Shown piece by piece: positions 16,488-28,341 of a stretch of 52,048 bases of DNA (positions are counted from its first letter, which is position 1; every line of letters begins with the position of its first letter). A program made the translations under genes and the position numbers. Source of the stretch: Cellulomonas sp. (GTDB taxonomy: Bacteria; Actinomycetota; Actinomycetes; Actinomycetales; Cellulomonadaceae); NCBI GenBank assembly GCA_017882855.1, contig JADGOR010000004.1:1-52048 (forward strand), written 5' to 3'. The notes under the pieces were generated by a model that worked only from the letters and a program-made list of their open reading frames with translations, had not been told where the DNA came from and ran no database searches.

Positions 16488-17240
16488 ATGGATCGAAACC
16501 CGGCCGCTCTCTCCCGCGTCAGTTGCGCGCTGGCCATCGTCGCGATCCTCGTCGCCGCACCGCTGCTGGGGGCCATCGCGTGGTCTCGCAGCGGGGCGCT
16601 GATGGTGGCACCGACGCTCCCGCCGGACGCGGTCGTTCTCGCACTGCTCGCTCTTGGCGGCGCCGCCGCCTCGGGCTACCTCGCCGCAGGGATCCTCCTC
16701 GACCTTGCCCGATGCGTCGGCCGGTGGGCGAACACAGGCATCGGGGCCCGGCCAGTGCGGAGATCCCAAGGCCGGTTGCCGATCGCAAAGCGCTTGGTGG
16801 CCGGTGCGCTCGGTGTCGGCCTGCTCTCAGCTGTCGCGCTGCCCGCGCACGCGACCGGCGAGTGGGATCCGGGCTGGCAGGCCCTGGCACCCGCGGTCGT
16901 CGCGACCGAGACGACGGTTCCCACCCCAGCGGCAAGCGCGAGCGGGACACCGGTCGCCACACCAGCGGCAAGCGCCACCGCGGCACCAGCGTTCGCGAGT
17001 GCGTCGCCCGGCAACGCGGCGGAGGCCACACCGCGACAGGCGGAGGTCGTCGTTCGCGCCGGTGACTCGCTCTGGCGGATCGCTGCACAGCACCTGGATC
17101 CGCTCGCGTCACCTGCCCAGATCGCCGCCGCTTGGCCCGGCTGGTATGCCGCCAACCGTGACGTCGTCGGACCCGACCCAGGCCTGATTCACCCCGGTCA
17201 GGTCCTCTCCCGGCCCGAAACCGATTCGGTCGCGCGGTGA
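16488..17240 (+). CDS. LysM-domain membrane protein
   Basis: A 250-residue protein with hydrophobic segments near 12-32, 46-70 and 104-122, then an Ala/Thr/Pro-rich repetitive linker (PAASASGTPVATPAASATAAP) and a C-terminal LysM domain (VVVRAGDSLWRIAAQHLDPLASPAQIAAAWPGWYAANR...LIHPGQVL). LysM binds the N-acetylglucosamine backbone of peptidoglycan, so the C-terminus should face the cell wall. GGAG lies upstream of ATG 16488. The stop overlaps the next gene by four bases (GTGA). It sits in a family neighbourhood with Rv3235-like and secA. Confidence 0.9.
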   Translation: MDRNPAALSRVSCALAIVAILVAAPLLGAIAWSRSGALMVAPTLPPDAVVLALLALGGAAASGYLAAGILLDLARCVGRWANTGIGARPVRRSQGRLPIAKRLVAGALGVGLLSAVALPAHATGEWDPGWQALAPAVVATETTVPTPAASASGTPVATPAASATAAPAFASASPGNAAEATPRQAEVVVRAGDSLWRIAAQHLDPLASPAQIAAAWPGWYAANRDVVGPDPGLIHPGQVLSRPETDSVAR

Positions 17241-17815
17241 CCGCGCCGACGGCGACCAGCGCGCCCGTCGGACCGCCGGCCGTCCTCGCGACGGAACGTG
17301 ACCACACTCTGGCGAGCGCATCGGGACGCCCGACGACGAGGCCGCGACCCGGTCGTGACGCCGCGATCACGGCCGAGCTGCTTTCGAGCGCCGGACCCGG
17401 CCTGAGCCGGCCGCTGCTCGCGGGGCCCGGTCAGGTCGCACCCGCGGCCACTCCGGGCACGAGCACCCCGACCAGCCCCGCCACACAGCTTCCGGACCCC
17501 AGATCCGTGAGCTGCTCGATCGCTCAGGCCGCCGCCGAAGTCCTCGCCGGCATCCGACCCGTCGCTCAGCTCACCCGATGGGTCACTCCGGAGGTCTTCG
17601 GCGCGCTCGCCACCAGGGCCGCAATCGTCGTTCGGCAGCGCGGACGGGGCGCGGCTCCTCGCGTGACCGTGCGTCGGGTCCGCGTCTGCCGCCTCAGCCA
17701 GCTGGTCGCCGAGGCAAGCGTGGTGCTCGACGACGGCGACCGGGTCCGCGCCGCGGCTATCCGCCTCGAGAGCCACCGCGGCTACTGGCGCGCCACGGTC
17801 CTCGAGATCGGCTAG
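17237..17815 (+). CDS. Rv3235-family protein
   Basis: A 192-residue protein. The first 100 residues are Ala/Pro/Thr-rich and probably disordered. The C-terminal 90 residues form the conserved Rv3235-family domain (AQAAAEVLAGIRPVAQLTRWVTPEVFGAL, VRVCRLSQLVAEASVVLDDGDRVRAAAIRLESHRGYWRATVLEIG). The GTG start at 17237 overlaps the LysM stop. The same gene lies near secA in mycobacteria. Function unknown. It converges on secA, with only 12 bases between the stops. Confidence 0.88.
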   Translation: MTAPTATSAPVGPPAVLATERDHTLASASGRPTTRPRPGRDAAITAELLSSAGPGLSRPLLAGPGQVAPAATPGTSTPTSPATQLPDPRSVSCSIAQAAAEVLAGIRPVAQLTRWVTPEVFGALATRAAIVVRQRGRGAAPRVTVRRVRVCRLSQLVAEASVVLDDGDRVRAAAIRLESHRGYWRATVLEIG

Positions 17816-17827
17816 CCGCCGGAAGAC

Positions 17828-20671
<2,844 letters not shown>

Positions 20672-20769
20672 GCTTGACTCCCGACATGATCATCGCCCGC
20701 ACGCCGGTCGGTGGCGGGTCCCGGTCCGCGCGCGCGAGCGCGTCGACCCTCGTCCATCGTAAGCGAGGC

Positions 20770-21696
20770 TCAGTCCCGCGGGCGCACGAGAACGACGGCG
20801 AGCGCGAGCAGCGCGCCGCCAAGGATGCCCAGCGGACCGAGCCGCTCGCCGAGGACGAAGGCTGCCAAGACGGCCGCGGTGAGCGGCTCGAGCAGCGAGA
20901 GCAGCACGGCGGTCGTGGCCGGCACGGTCCGCAAGCCGGTCAGGAACGCCACGTACGCACCGGCCGTCGGGACCAGGCCCATGACGACCACGAGGCCCCA
21001 GTTGACCGCGGTGTGCGGAAGGTGCCACCCGAAGGCGAGCGCGAACGGCAGGACCATGCAGCCACCGAGCAGGAACGAATAGCCGGTGAGGATCGCGGCG
21101 TCGAGCCCGGGTACCTGCCTCTCGTTGATGATCGTCACGGCGCCGAATGCCCCTGCTGCGAGCACCGCCAGCACGACCCCAAGCCCCGCCGCGGTGCCGG
21201 CCGGAGCCGCGACCCCCAGCAGGAGCACCAGGCCGAGCAGGGCGATCACCAGGGCCGTGACAACGGTCCGCTCGGGACGGTGGCGGCGTACCACCGTCGT
21301 CCAGAGAGCCACCAGGACGGGCGATGCGCCGATCGTGACGAGCGTCGCGGTGCTCACCGAGACCGTCACCACGGCGGTGAAGAAGGAGACCTCGAAGACT
21401 GCGGTGAGGAAGGCCGTCACTACGATCCGGACCAGAGCCGCCCGAGAGAGCCGGACGGTGTGCAGGCGGCCGACGAGGCCGAGGCCGGCCAGCAGGAGAA
21501 GGCCACCGGTGAGCATCCGCATGGAGGCCACCGACAGCACGCCCAGGTGCTCGCGGCGTACCAGAAGTGAACCGAGCACCCCGCCGGTGCCCCAGCAGAC
21601 GGCCGCGACCAGCACCAGCAGGAAGTCCACCCGACGGATCGGAACCTCACCCGGTGCGTGCGCACCCTCCGGGCGAGTCATCACCGGCTCGGTCAC
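20770..21696 (-). CDS. EamA-family (DMT) transporter
   Basis: A 308-residue integral membrane protein with about ten hydrophobic helices arranged as two EamA repeats: FLLVLVAAVCWGTGGVLGSLL to TIGASPVLVALWT, and LAAGAFGAVTIINERQVPG to LLEPLTAAVLAAFVLGE. DMT members export amino acids, metabolites or drugs; the substrate cannot be read from sequence. The ATG at 21696 overlaps the upstream YcaQ-type gene (ATGA), so the pair is co-transcribed. A 98-base gap separates it from secA. Confidence 0.92.
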   Translation of the reverse strand: MTEPVMTRPEGAHAPGEVPIRRVDFLLVLVAAVCWGTGGVLGSLLVRREHLGVLSVASMRMLTGGLLLLAGLGLVGRLHTVRLSRAALVRIVVTAFLTAVFEVSFFTAVVTVSVSTATLVTIGASPVLVALWTTVVRRHRPERTVVTALVIALLGLVLLLGVAAPAGTAAGLGVVLAVLAAGAFGAVTIINERQVPGLDAAILTGYSFLLGGCMVLPFALAFGWHLPHTAVNWGLVVVMGLVPTAGAYVAFLTGLRTVPATTAVLLSLLEPLTAAVLAAFVLGERLGPLGILGGALLALAVVLVRPRD

Positions 21697-23006
21697 ACCA
21701 CCACGCCCGTTAGCACGCCGGCGTCGTCGGCCGACGCCGCGGCACCCCCCAGCCTCGCCGCGAGAGGCCGGGCGAACGCGCCCCGGTAGGGCGCTGCCAC
21801 GTCGATCCGGTCGAGGTCGAGCCAGCGCGCCAGATCATCGAGCTCGACGGCCAGCTCGCCCACCGTGTCGGCAGGCGCGGTGGGCTCCGCATGCACGGAC
21901 AGGACGCGCAGCACCCGAGCACTCCGGTCCGCCTTGAGGTCCACCCGCGCCGCGAGCTGATCGCCGAGCAGGAAGGGCAGCACGTAGTAGCCGAACTGGC
22001 GGTCCTGAGCCGGCGTGTAGATCTCGATCCGGTAGTGCATGCCGAACAGGTCACGGACCCGCCGACGCTCGAACAGCAGCGGGTCGAACGGGCTCAGCAG
22101 GGTTCGGGCGGTCGCGCGACGAGGAAACCGGGCGTCGCGGTGCAAGAACGCGGGCCGGGACCAGCCCTCGACCGCCACCGGCAGCAGGACACCCTCCTCG
22201 AGAAGCTCGGCGAGTGCCCGGTGGGCGGGCCCCGGGCGCAGTCGGAAGTAGTCGCGCAGGCATGCCTCCGTGCCGACGCCGTGAGCGCGGGCGCCGATCT
22301 CGAGCAGCGCCCGGATCGCGTCCGCCTCGGGCACCGCGGCCGCGGCTTGGAGGGCGGCGGGAAGCACCCGCGTCGCGAGGTCGTAGCAGCGCTCGAACTG
22401 GCTGTTCCGCCGGGCGGCGGCCACCTCTCCGGTGAAGAACAGGTATTCGAGCGCACGCTTCGCAGCGGACCAGTTCCAGCCCCAGTTGTCCCGGCCCCGG
22501 GCATGATCGTGGTCCAGCAGGAGGTGCACCTCACGCGAGGTGACCGGGCCGTGGGCTGCCACGCATTCGCGCACCTCGCGGACCAGGTCAGGCTGCTCCC
22601 GTTCGACCCGCGCGATACTCCCCCACGCCTCGGTGGCGACGTTCCTTCGCCGCCAGTCGAGCAGGCGATACGTCTCCGGGGATACGAACGAGGCCTCGTG
22701 CGCCCACGTCTCCATCAAGCGCCGCGGTGGCAGGCCCGAGGCGCGATGCAGCAGGTTCGGATCGTACGGGCCGAGGCGCGAGTAGAGCGGCATCAGGTGG
22801 GCCCGAGCGAGGACGTTGACCGAGTCGATCTGGATCAGACCGATCCGGTCCACCACGGACTGGAGCCCGCGCATCGTCGGACCTGAACCGGTCGCGGGCC
22901 GACGCCGATCGAGCCCTTGGGCGCACAGGGCGACGCGCCGGGCCTCCGCCGCCGAAACGGTCGACCTGCCTCGAGGCAGGCTCGCCACGGCGGGATCATC
23001 GGTCAC
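21693..23006 (-). CDS. Winged-helix DNA-binding protein, YcaQ/AlkZ-type DNA glycosylase
   Basis: A 437-residue HTH_42-family protein. Members such as E. coli YcaQ remove bulky or crosslinked alkylated bases. The catalytic QxD motif is in LIQIDSVNVLARAHLMPLYSRLGPYD (Q59 and D61), followed by MPLYSRLG. The wing domains and the C-terminal FDPLLFERRRVRDLF ... GYYVLPFLLGD also match the family. GTG 23006 is chosen because the family N-terminus begins near there; an earlier in-frame start at 23045 is possible. It overlaps the EamA gene by four bases. Bacterial members may protect against genotoxic natural products. Confidence 0.85.
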   Translation of the reverse strand: MTDDPAVASLPRGRSTVSAAEARRVALCAQGLDRRRPATGSGPTMRGLQSVVDRIGLIQIDSVNVLARAHLMPLYSRLGPYDPNLLHRASGLPPRRLMETWAHEASFVSPETYRLLDWRRRNVATEAWGSIARVEREQPDLVREVRECVAAHGPVTSREVHLLLDHDHARGRDNWGWNWSAAKRALEYLFFTGEVAAARRNSQFERCYDLATRVLPAALQAAAAVPEADAIRALLEIGARAHGVGTEACLRDYFRLRPGPAHRALAELLEEGVLLPVAVEGWSRPAFLHRDARFPRRATARTLLSPFDPLLFERRRVRDLFGMHYRIEIYTPAQDRQFGYYVLPFLLGDQLAARVDLKADRSARVLRVLSVHAEPTAPADTVGELAVELDDLARWLDLDRIDVAAPYRGAFARPLAARLGGAAASADDAGVLTGVVV

Positions 23007-23091
23007 CCGGTCATCATCCCGTCTCGCGCCGACAGAGCGCACCAACGGTGCGCAGGCTCACTCCGCGTGCGCGCAGCGGTTCCGAGGTGAG

Positions 23092-23718
23092 TCAGGCGCC
23101 GCCCACCGACGCCACCGGCACGTCCAGGCGGATCACCCCGTAGCTCCAGCCCCGGCGGCGGTACGCGACAGCGGGCTGGGCCGTCTCGGCATCGACGAAG
23201 AGGTAGAAGTCGTGTCCGACCAGCTCCATCTCGTACAGGGCGTCCTCGACCGTGATCGGGGCCGCGTGGTGCAGCTTCTCCCTGATCACCACGGGTGAGT
23301 CGCCGAGAGTCGACTCGACGACCTCACCAACTGCGGGCGGCGCGAGGGCCGGCACCGCGGGAGCCCCGGCCACCGATGCGCGGACGTCCACGTCTTCCGT
23401 CGGAGGCTTCGTGTGGTGCTCCTTGCGGCGCTCGTGCGCGCGACGAAGGCGTTCGACGAGCTTGGCGGTCGCGGCGTCCAGCGCCGCGTAGCGGTCGTCC
23501 GCGGACGCCTCAGCGCGCACCACAGGTCCCTTGTCCCGCACGGTGAGCTCGACGCGTTCCGACATCCCCGCGAACCGCGGATTGCGCTCATGGCTGATCT
23601 CGACGTCGACCCGGTGCGCACGCGGTGCGTACTGCCCGATCTTGGCGAGCTTGTCCTCGACGTGGCGACGGAACCGCTCGGGCACTTCCGTGTGCCGACC
23701 GATGACGACGATCTCCAT
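23092..23718 (-). CDS. hpf: Ribosome hibernation-promoting factor, long form
   Basis: A 208-residue long-form HPF that dimerises and stores ribosomes in stationary phase. The N-terminal domain (MEIVVIGRHTEVPERFRRHVEDKLAKIG through DRYAALDAATAKLVERLRR) binds the 30S decoding region. After a linker, the C-terminal domain (SPVVIREKLHHAAPITVEDALYEMELVGHDFYLFVDAET) forms 100S dimers. ATG 23718 has a near-ideal Shine-Dalgarno sequence (GGAGG, 5 bases away); the frame runs further upstream but is not homologous there. It lies 175 bases downstream of comF on the same strand. Confidence 0.96.
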   Translation of the reverse strand: MEIVVIGRHTEVPERFRRHVEDKLAKIGQYAPRAHRVDVEISHERNPRFAGMSERVELTVRDKGPVVRAEASADDRYAALDAATAKLVERLRRAHERRKEHHTKPPTEDVDVRASVAGAPAVPALAPPAVGEVVESTLGDSPVVIREKLHHAAPITVEDALYEMELVGHDFYLFVDAETAQPAVAYRRRGWSYGVIRLDVPVASVGGA

Positions 23719-23893
23719 GGCAACCTCCGCTGGGTGGGGGCACGTGGCCCCGTGGTGTCCGTGAGCGCCCGTAGGCGTTACTGCGGGGCACCACCTCCCC
23801 ACCGTCCGGCCGAGCCTGGTGAGCGCCGGGAATCGATGTACCGACCGCCCGGGAACGCCACCAGGAGTCCCATCCCCTGACGGTAACCCTGGT

Positions 23894-24826
23894 TCAGGGA
23901 TCACGCCATCCGCTGTCCGAACGACCCGGCCGCGGTGTCGCCGCAAGCACGAGAGCGCCGACGACGAGCCCGCCACCAGAGGCCACCGCGCGCTCGCACG
24001 CGGCCAGCGTGGCCCCGGTGGTCAGCACGTCGTCAACCAGCACGACGACCGCACCTGGTGGCAGTGGGCGCCTCATCCGCACGCTGCGAGCGCGATTGCG
24101 CTGGCGTCCGCGGACCCCGAGACCGACCTGGTCGCGCGTCCCGCCGGCGGGCACGAGGCATGGCTCGAGCGCAGCCGCGGCGCCGCCCTCAGTGAGTCCC
24201 GCCGCGACAGCGGCGGCAAGGAGCCGGACCAGGTCCGCCCCGCGTCGTCGGAGCGAGGCGCGAGAGCTGGGAACGGGGACCACGTGGATCGTGCGGCCGG
24301 TCTTGAAGCCGGCGGCGGTGGAACCAGCCGTCGTGGAACCAGCCGTCGTGGAACCAGCCGTCGTGGAACCAGCGGCCGTGGAACCACCGGCGAGCCCTCG
24401 CGCGAGCGGTTCCGCTCGGTCCGCACCCGCCCGCTGGAGCGCTGCGCAGAGCGGGCGCGTCAGGTCGGCGCGGCCGCGGTCCTTCCAGCTCACCACCAGG
24501 TCGCGCACCACACCGGAGTACGTCATCAGGGTCCAGACCGGGAACGGCGGGACCCCGTCGAGCCGGTCCAGCCGCGGCGCGCCGTCCTCGCAGCGCATCG
24601 GCGAGCTCGCGAGCGCGCGGGAGCATTCGTCGCAGAGCAGTTCGTCGAGTGCTCCGCACCCGGCGCACTCGACCGGCACGACCACCCGGGCCAGCTCCCG
24701 GGCCAAGCCCGCCGGGCCCCGAAGCGCGGTAGCCGAGCCGCGACGGCGGCCGGCCGGAGAGTGATCCGGTGGCGGGTTGCGCCGAGTCACATGGTTCGGC
24801 TGGTCCACCTGGGCCGGCCCGCTCAT
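23894..24826 (-). CDS. ComF-family phosphoribosyltransferase with an internal tandem-repeat insertion
   Basis: A 310-residue protein (from ATG 24826). The N-terminal zinc finger is CAGCG ... LLCDEC, and the PRPP-binding loop is VVVLVDDVLTTGATLAACE. ComF proteins act in DNA uptake in competent bacteria and have a type I phosphoribosyltransferase fold. Between the zinc/dimer half and the VPVPSSRASLRRRG half there is a run of GSTTA/GSTAA pentapeptides encoded by 15-bp tandem repeats. The frame extends further upstream but would include half of a perfect inverted repeat, so a later start is chosen. GTG 24790 is an alternative. It lies downstream of lpqB. Confidence 0.85.
   Translation of the reverse strand: MSGPAQVDQPNHVTRRNPPPDHSPAGRRRGSATALRGPAGLARELARVVVPVECAGCGALDELLCDECSRALASSPMRCEDGAPRLDRLDGVPPFPVWTLMTYSGVVRDLVVSWKDRGRADLTRPLCAALQRAGADRAEPLARGLAGGSTAAGSTTAGSTTAGSTTAGSTAAGFKTGRTIHVVPVPSSRASLRRRGADLVRLLAAAVAAGLTEGGAAAALEPCLVPAGGTRDQVGLGVRGRQRNRARSVRMRRPLPPGAVVVLVDDVLTTGATLAACERAVASGGGLVVGALVLAATPRPGRSDSGWRDP
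24318..24392. repeat. 15-bp in-frame tandem repeat inside comF
   Basis: Five copies of a 15-bp unit (plus strand GTGGAACCAGCCGTC and close variants) start at 24318, 24333, 24348, 24363 and 24378. The first three are identical and the last two vary at the end. Because 15 is divisible by three the repeat stays in frame and encodes GSTTA-type pentapeptides. Copy number may vary between strains. Confidence 0.9.
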
Positions 24827-24881
24827 CTGGTTCACCGGGTCAGGAAACCCGAATAGCGTCTCTCCCACCACCCGCGACTGC

Positions 24882-24940
24882 CCGAGTGGAGTGATGTGGC
24901 ACGGACACGCCGCGCGACCGTGCCACATCACTCCACTCGG
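24882..24940. repeat. Perfect 23-bp inverted repeat after lpqB
   Basis: The arms 24882-24904 and 24918-24940 are perfect reverse complements over 23 bases, with a 13-base loop (ACACGCCGCGCGA). It starts 7 bases after the end of lpqB and runs into the comF leader. The stem is strong enough for a transcription terminator but lacks a U-tract. Its length and perfection also resemble dispersed palindromic elements found between actinobacterial genes. No second copy was noticed in this window. Confidence 0.9.
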
Positions 24941-24946
24941 TGAGGG

Positions 24947-26680
24947 TCAGCCCTGCAACGTCGGATACGTCACGCCGGTCGCAAGCGGACTCCCGCTGGT
25001 AGAGCCGGACAGAGACAGCTGACCGGCCGCGTTCGAGACGTACAGCTCGCGGTCACCGCGACCGGCTGCCAGGGCGATCGCGTCGGGCCGCGAGAACACG
25101 AGCCGCGTCGGGCCGCCGATCGGGACGATGTACACCCCTTGGTCCGGACTGCCTGCGGTGCGGCCGAGCACGGCCACGGACGCCTCGTCCACCCAGGCCA
25201 CGGTGACTGCATCCGTGAGCGTCGCGCCGACGCGGAGTGGGTCACCGAGCTTCTCTGGAGCCCCGTTCTGCCGCTGGACGCCGACGACGTCGACCTCGAC
25301 GCCTCCGACCGGACTGGTCGAGATGATCACCAGGCGTGCGCCGTCACGCGACACCCGGAGCGACTGCACCGAACGCCCGTCGAGCCAATCGGCGCGCAGC
25401 TCAGGCGCGGTGCCATCCTGAGCAACCGCATGGACCGAGCCCGACGACTGCATCTCGGCGGTCCACGCCCAACCGAACCGGTCGACGCTGGGTGGGACCA
25501 AGTGACCACCGCCGGCCAGCACCTGCCGCGGCGCAGTCCCGTCCGCCGGGACGTGCATCAGGTTCTGGGCCTGCGAGAGCAGGAAGATCGGGCCGCCGGC
25601 CCCATACCCGATCGCCGGGTTGCTCGGCTCCGCGACGGTGCTCAGGTCCACTCCTGGCGCGGCGACCGGCGTCGGCGGGTTGCCCTGGAGCGGGAGCTGG
25701 ACGAGGTGCTGATCCGCGAGGTACCACAGAACCTGGGCCGGCTGCGGGTCGCCCTCGAGCTGCGGCGGATCGGGCGTGGTCAGCTCGACTCCGCCCACGT
25801 TGATCCGAACGCCCTGGATCTTGGGCAGCTCCTGGAACACGGCGCCGAGCTGGACCTTCAAGAGGGCGCGATCCGTCGGTGTCGCCGTCGTCTCCTCCGC
25901 CGAGAGGTCCACCTGGGCGATCCCGTCCGTCACTGTGACGGCGTCGCTCGACAGCCTCACACCCTCCGGGGTGACCTTCCTTGCGCTGTCATGCAAGAAG
26001 GTCGAGGGGCCGCCGAGTACCGCTCGGACCACCTGCGTCGGGAGGCTCTGGTTGGCGAACCAGCGGACGTCCGGAACCAGGTAGTTCCCGTCCGTGCTGG
26101 GGAAGTAGATCGTGGTGCGCAAGAACAGCTCGTCAAAGTCCGCCTTCGAGACGACCAGGCCATCGCCCGGGTTCGTGATCCGCCACTGCCCGGCGGCGTC
26201 CTTCTGGAGCACGTACTCGATCGACTGGCTGGCTCCCGAGTCCTCGTCGAACTGACCGCCCGGTTGGAGCGTGCCGGCGCGGACGATCCCGACCCGAACC
26301 TGGTCGGCGCCGGTCAGCTGGAAGTCGGGCGAGCTCGAGCTCGCGTACACCAGGGCTCCCTTGAGCGGGTCCCACTTGTTACGCGCCGAGTCACCGAGGA
26401 ACTGGCGCGCGACCGCGAACTGGAAGCCGTCGGTGAACCCGGTGGCCTGGGCGCGCAGGAATCCGCGGACGATCGCCTCGGGCGAGTCGCCCACGTTCGG
26501 CCCGGCCGAGCCGACCGCGAAGATCGGGCCGCGCTCCTCGACCACCGTCTCACCCCGCTGCACCGGGCCCGACGTCGGGACCCCCGCACACGCGCTGAGC
26601 AGCGTCAGAGCGGCGACGGCGACGGCGATCGGGACGGCTGATCGCGCTCTCGTCAGCGCGCGGTTCGACATGCCGGTCAC
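24947..26680 (-). CDS. lpqB: Lipoprotein LpqB (MtrAB-associated)
   Basis: A 577-residue secreted lipoprotein. The signal peptide ends in ALTLLSACAG, with lipobox LSAC. A GerMN domain (LRTTIYFPSTDGNYLVPDVR ... VVRAVLGGPS) and a C-terminal beta-propeller-like region follow. LpqB binds the MtrB sensor domain in mycobacteria and tunes the two-component system. The ATG at 26680 overlaps the mtrB stop by four bases (ATGA), the usual mtrA-mtrB-lpqB operon. A perfect inverted repeat follows the stop. Confidence 0.95.
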   Translation of the reverse strand: MTGMSNRALTRARSAVPIAVAVAALTLLSACAGVPTSGPVQRGETVVEERGPIFAVGSAGPNVGDSPEAIVRGFLRAQATGFTDGFQFAVARQFLGDSARNKWDPLKGALVYASSSSPDFQLTGADQVRVGIVRAGTLQPGGQFDEDSGASQSIEYVLQKDAAGQWRITNPGDGLVVSKADFDELFLRTTIYFPSTDGNYLVPDVRWFANQSLPTQVVRAVLGGPSTFLHDSARKVTPEGVRLSSDAVTVTDGIAQVDLSAEETTATPTDRALLKVQLGAVFQELPKIQGVRINVGGVELTTPDPPQLEGDPQPAQVLWYLADQHLVQLPLQGNPPTPVAAPGVDLSTVAEPSNPAIGYGAGGPIFLLSQAQNLMHVPADGTAPRQVLAGGGHLVPPSVDRFGWAWTAEMQSSGSVHAVAQDGTAPELRADWLDGRSVQSLRVSRDGARLVIISTSPVGGVEVDVVGVQRQNGAPEKLGDPLRVGATLTDAVTVAWVDEASVAVLGRTAGSPDQGVYIVPIGGPTRLVFSRPDAIALAAGRGDRELYVSNAAGQLSLSGSTSGSPLATGVTYPTLQG

Positions 26681-28341
26681 CGTCCCTCCAGGTGGTCGAA
26701 GTCGGGCAGCCCAGCGGGGTCCACGCGCCGCCGCGAACCCTCGTCCGGCTGCGGCAATGGCGCGGTCGACTCGGGAACCAGCGAGAGCGGCGAGTCGGTG
26801 AGGACGATTCCGGCGCGGCGCGGCAGCGTGAGCCGGAAGCTGGCGCCGCCCCCGGGCTCACCCCATGCCTGCAGCCAGCCGCCGTGCAAGCGGGCATCCT
26901 CGAGGGAGATCGCGAGCCCGAGACCGGTGCCGCCGGTGCTCCTCGAGCGCGCCGGGTCGGCTCTCCAGAACCGGTCGAACACGTGCTCGGACTCATCCTG
27001 AGTCATCCCCGGCCCGTGATCCAGGACTCGGACCGCGACGGAGGTGCGGTCGGCGGCCACCACGATCTCCACCGGGGTGCCTTCGGTGGCGTGGTCGATC
27101 GCATTGACGAGGAGGTTGCGCAGGATGCGCTCGATCCGGCGCGGGTCGATGTCAGCGGCACAACGCTCCTCCGGGAAGACCACGCCCAACCACACCTGGC
27201 GACTCTCGGCCAACGGTGTCGCTTGGTCGATCGCCCGCGTGACGATGTCGCGGATGTCGTGCTCCTCGACGTCGAGCACCGCGGCCCCGGCATCGAAGCG
27301 GCTGATCTCGAGCAGGTCGGCGAGCAGCGACTCGAAGCGGTCGATCTGGGCAGTGAGCAGCTCAGCCGAGCGCGCCACTGCGGGGTCGAAGTCGGCGCGG
27401 GAGGCATTGATGACCTCCCCGGCCATCCGAATCGTCGTGAGCGGCGTGCGCAGCTCGTGCGAGACGTCCGCGACGAATCGCTGCTGCATCCTGGAGAGGC
27501 TCGCCATCCGCCGGATCTGATCCTGGAGGCTCTCTGCCATGGCGTTGAACGAGCGCGCCAAGGTTGCCATCTCGTCCTGGCCGCGAACCACCATCCGCTC
27601 GTCGAGCAAGCCATCGGCGAGCCGCTCGGCCACGCGAGCCGCGCTCCGGACCGGCTGCACGGCCTGGCGGGTGACCAGCCAGGTGAGGAATCCGAGCAAG
27701 GCAACCAGTCCGATCGCGCCGCCGCCGAGGGTGCGCTGGACCAGGGACAACGAGGCCTCCTCGGGGCTCAGGTCGTAGAGGAAGTACAGCTCGTAGGTCC
27801 CCGCCGTCGGGATGGTCACGGCCGAGCCGACGACGACGCCTGGCGAGCGGACCGGCGGAACCGCGACCGATTGCCAGTGTTGTGCCCCATCGCTCTGCAC
27901 CGCGGAGCGCATCGTCGAGCCGATCAGCACGACCAGGTCCTGGTTGGTGGCGGTGTCGTTGACGAGAACCGGAGGCGACTTGCTCGGGCTCCGAAAGAGG
28001 AAGACCTCGGGACGCCCGGAGCCGCGAGCCTGCAGAACCCGCGGTTCGTCGTACAGGACCTGCTGAACCCCCGAGGACGAGGACAACCCCGCCGCGTTGA
28101 ACGTGTCCTGCGCGTCTTGAGCTCCTCGGGCTGACTCCCGCAGGATCTGGCTGATCCGCTCGTTGACCAGGCCGTCCCGGATGCGGCTGGTCACGAAGCC
28201 ACCGAGGATCGTCACCGCGACGAAGCCCACCAACAGCGACGTGAGCACCACCCGGAGCTGGAGCGAGGTCCGCCAGTGCGCGGCCGGTCCGCGCACCGCG
28301 CGCAACACGCGCAGGCGAGCACGCACCAGCCACGCGCTCAC
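26677..28341 (-). CDS. mtrB: Sensor histidine kinase MtrB
   Basis: A 554-residue membrane kinase. Transmembrane helices are near 29-51 and 205-225, with an extracellular domain between them, then a HAMP domain, the HisKA dimer helix with H295 (ADVSHELRTPL), N-box NLLVNAIDHA and the G-boxes (GPGMTQDESEHVFDRFWRAD, GGTGLGLAI). MtrB phosphorylates MtrA and controls cell-wall and division genes in actinobacteria. It overlaps both mtrA and lpqB by four bases. Confidence 0.97.
   Translation of the reverse strand: MSAWLVRARLRVLRAVRGPAAHWRTSLQLRVVLTSLLVGFVAVTILGGFVTSRIRDGLVNERISQILRESARGAQDAQDTFNAAGLSSSSGVQQVLYDEPRVLQARGSGRPEVFLFRSPSKSPPVLVNDTATNQDLVVLIGSTMRSAVQSDGAQHWQSVAVPPVRSPGVVVGSAVTIPTAGTYELYFLYDLSPEEASLSLVQRTLGGGAIGLVALLGFLTWLVTRQAVQPVRSAARVAERLADGLLDERMVVRGQDEMATLARSFNAMAESLQDQIRRMASLSRMQQRFVADVSHELRTPLTTIRMAGEVINASRADFDPAVARSAELLTAQIDRFESLLADLLEISRFDAGAAVLDVEEHDIRDIVTRAIDQATPLAESRQVWLGVVFPEERCAADIDPRRIERILRNLLVNAIDHATEGTPVEIVVAADRTSVAVRVLDHGPGMTQDESEHVFDRFWRADPARSRSTGGTGLGLAISLEDARLHGGWLQAWGEPGGGASFRLTLPRRAGIVLTDSPLSLVPESTAPLPQPDEGSRRRVDPAGLPDFDHLEGR

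Noticed and set aside
23736-23751. GC-rich partial palindrome around CACGTG in the hpf leader
   Set aside because: The core is symmetrical but flanked by a G-G mismatch; such GC-rich symmetry is common in this genome and I have no functional support.
24318-24392. 15-bp repeats in comF as a CRISPR array
   Set aside because: The units are contiguous without unique spacers, they are in frame within a gene and no cas gene is near.
24827-24931. ComF start at 24931
   Set aside because: It would encode half of the perfect inverted repeat and shows no similarity to ComF before the zinc finger.
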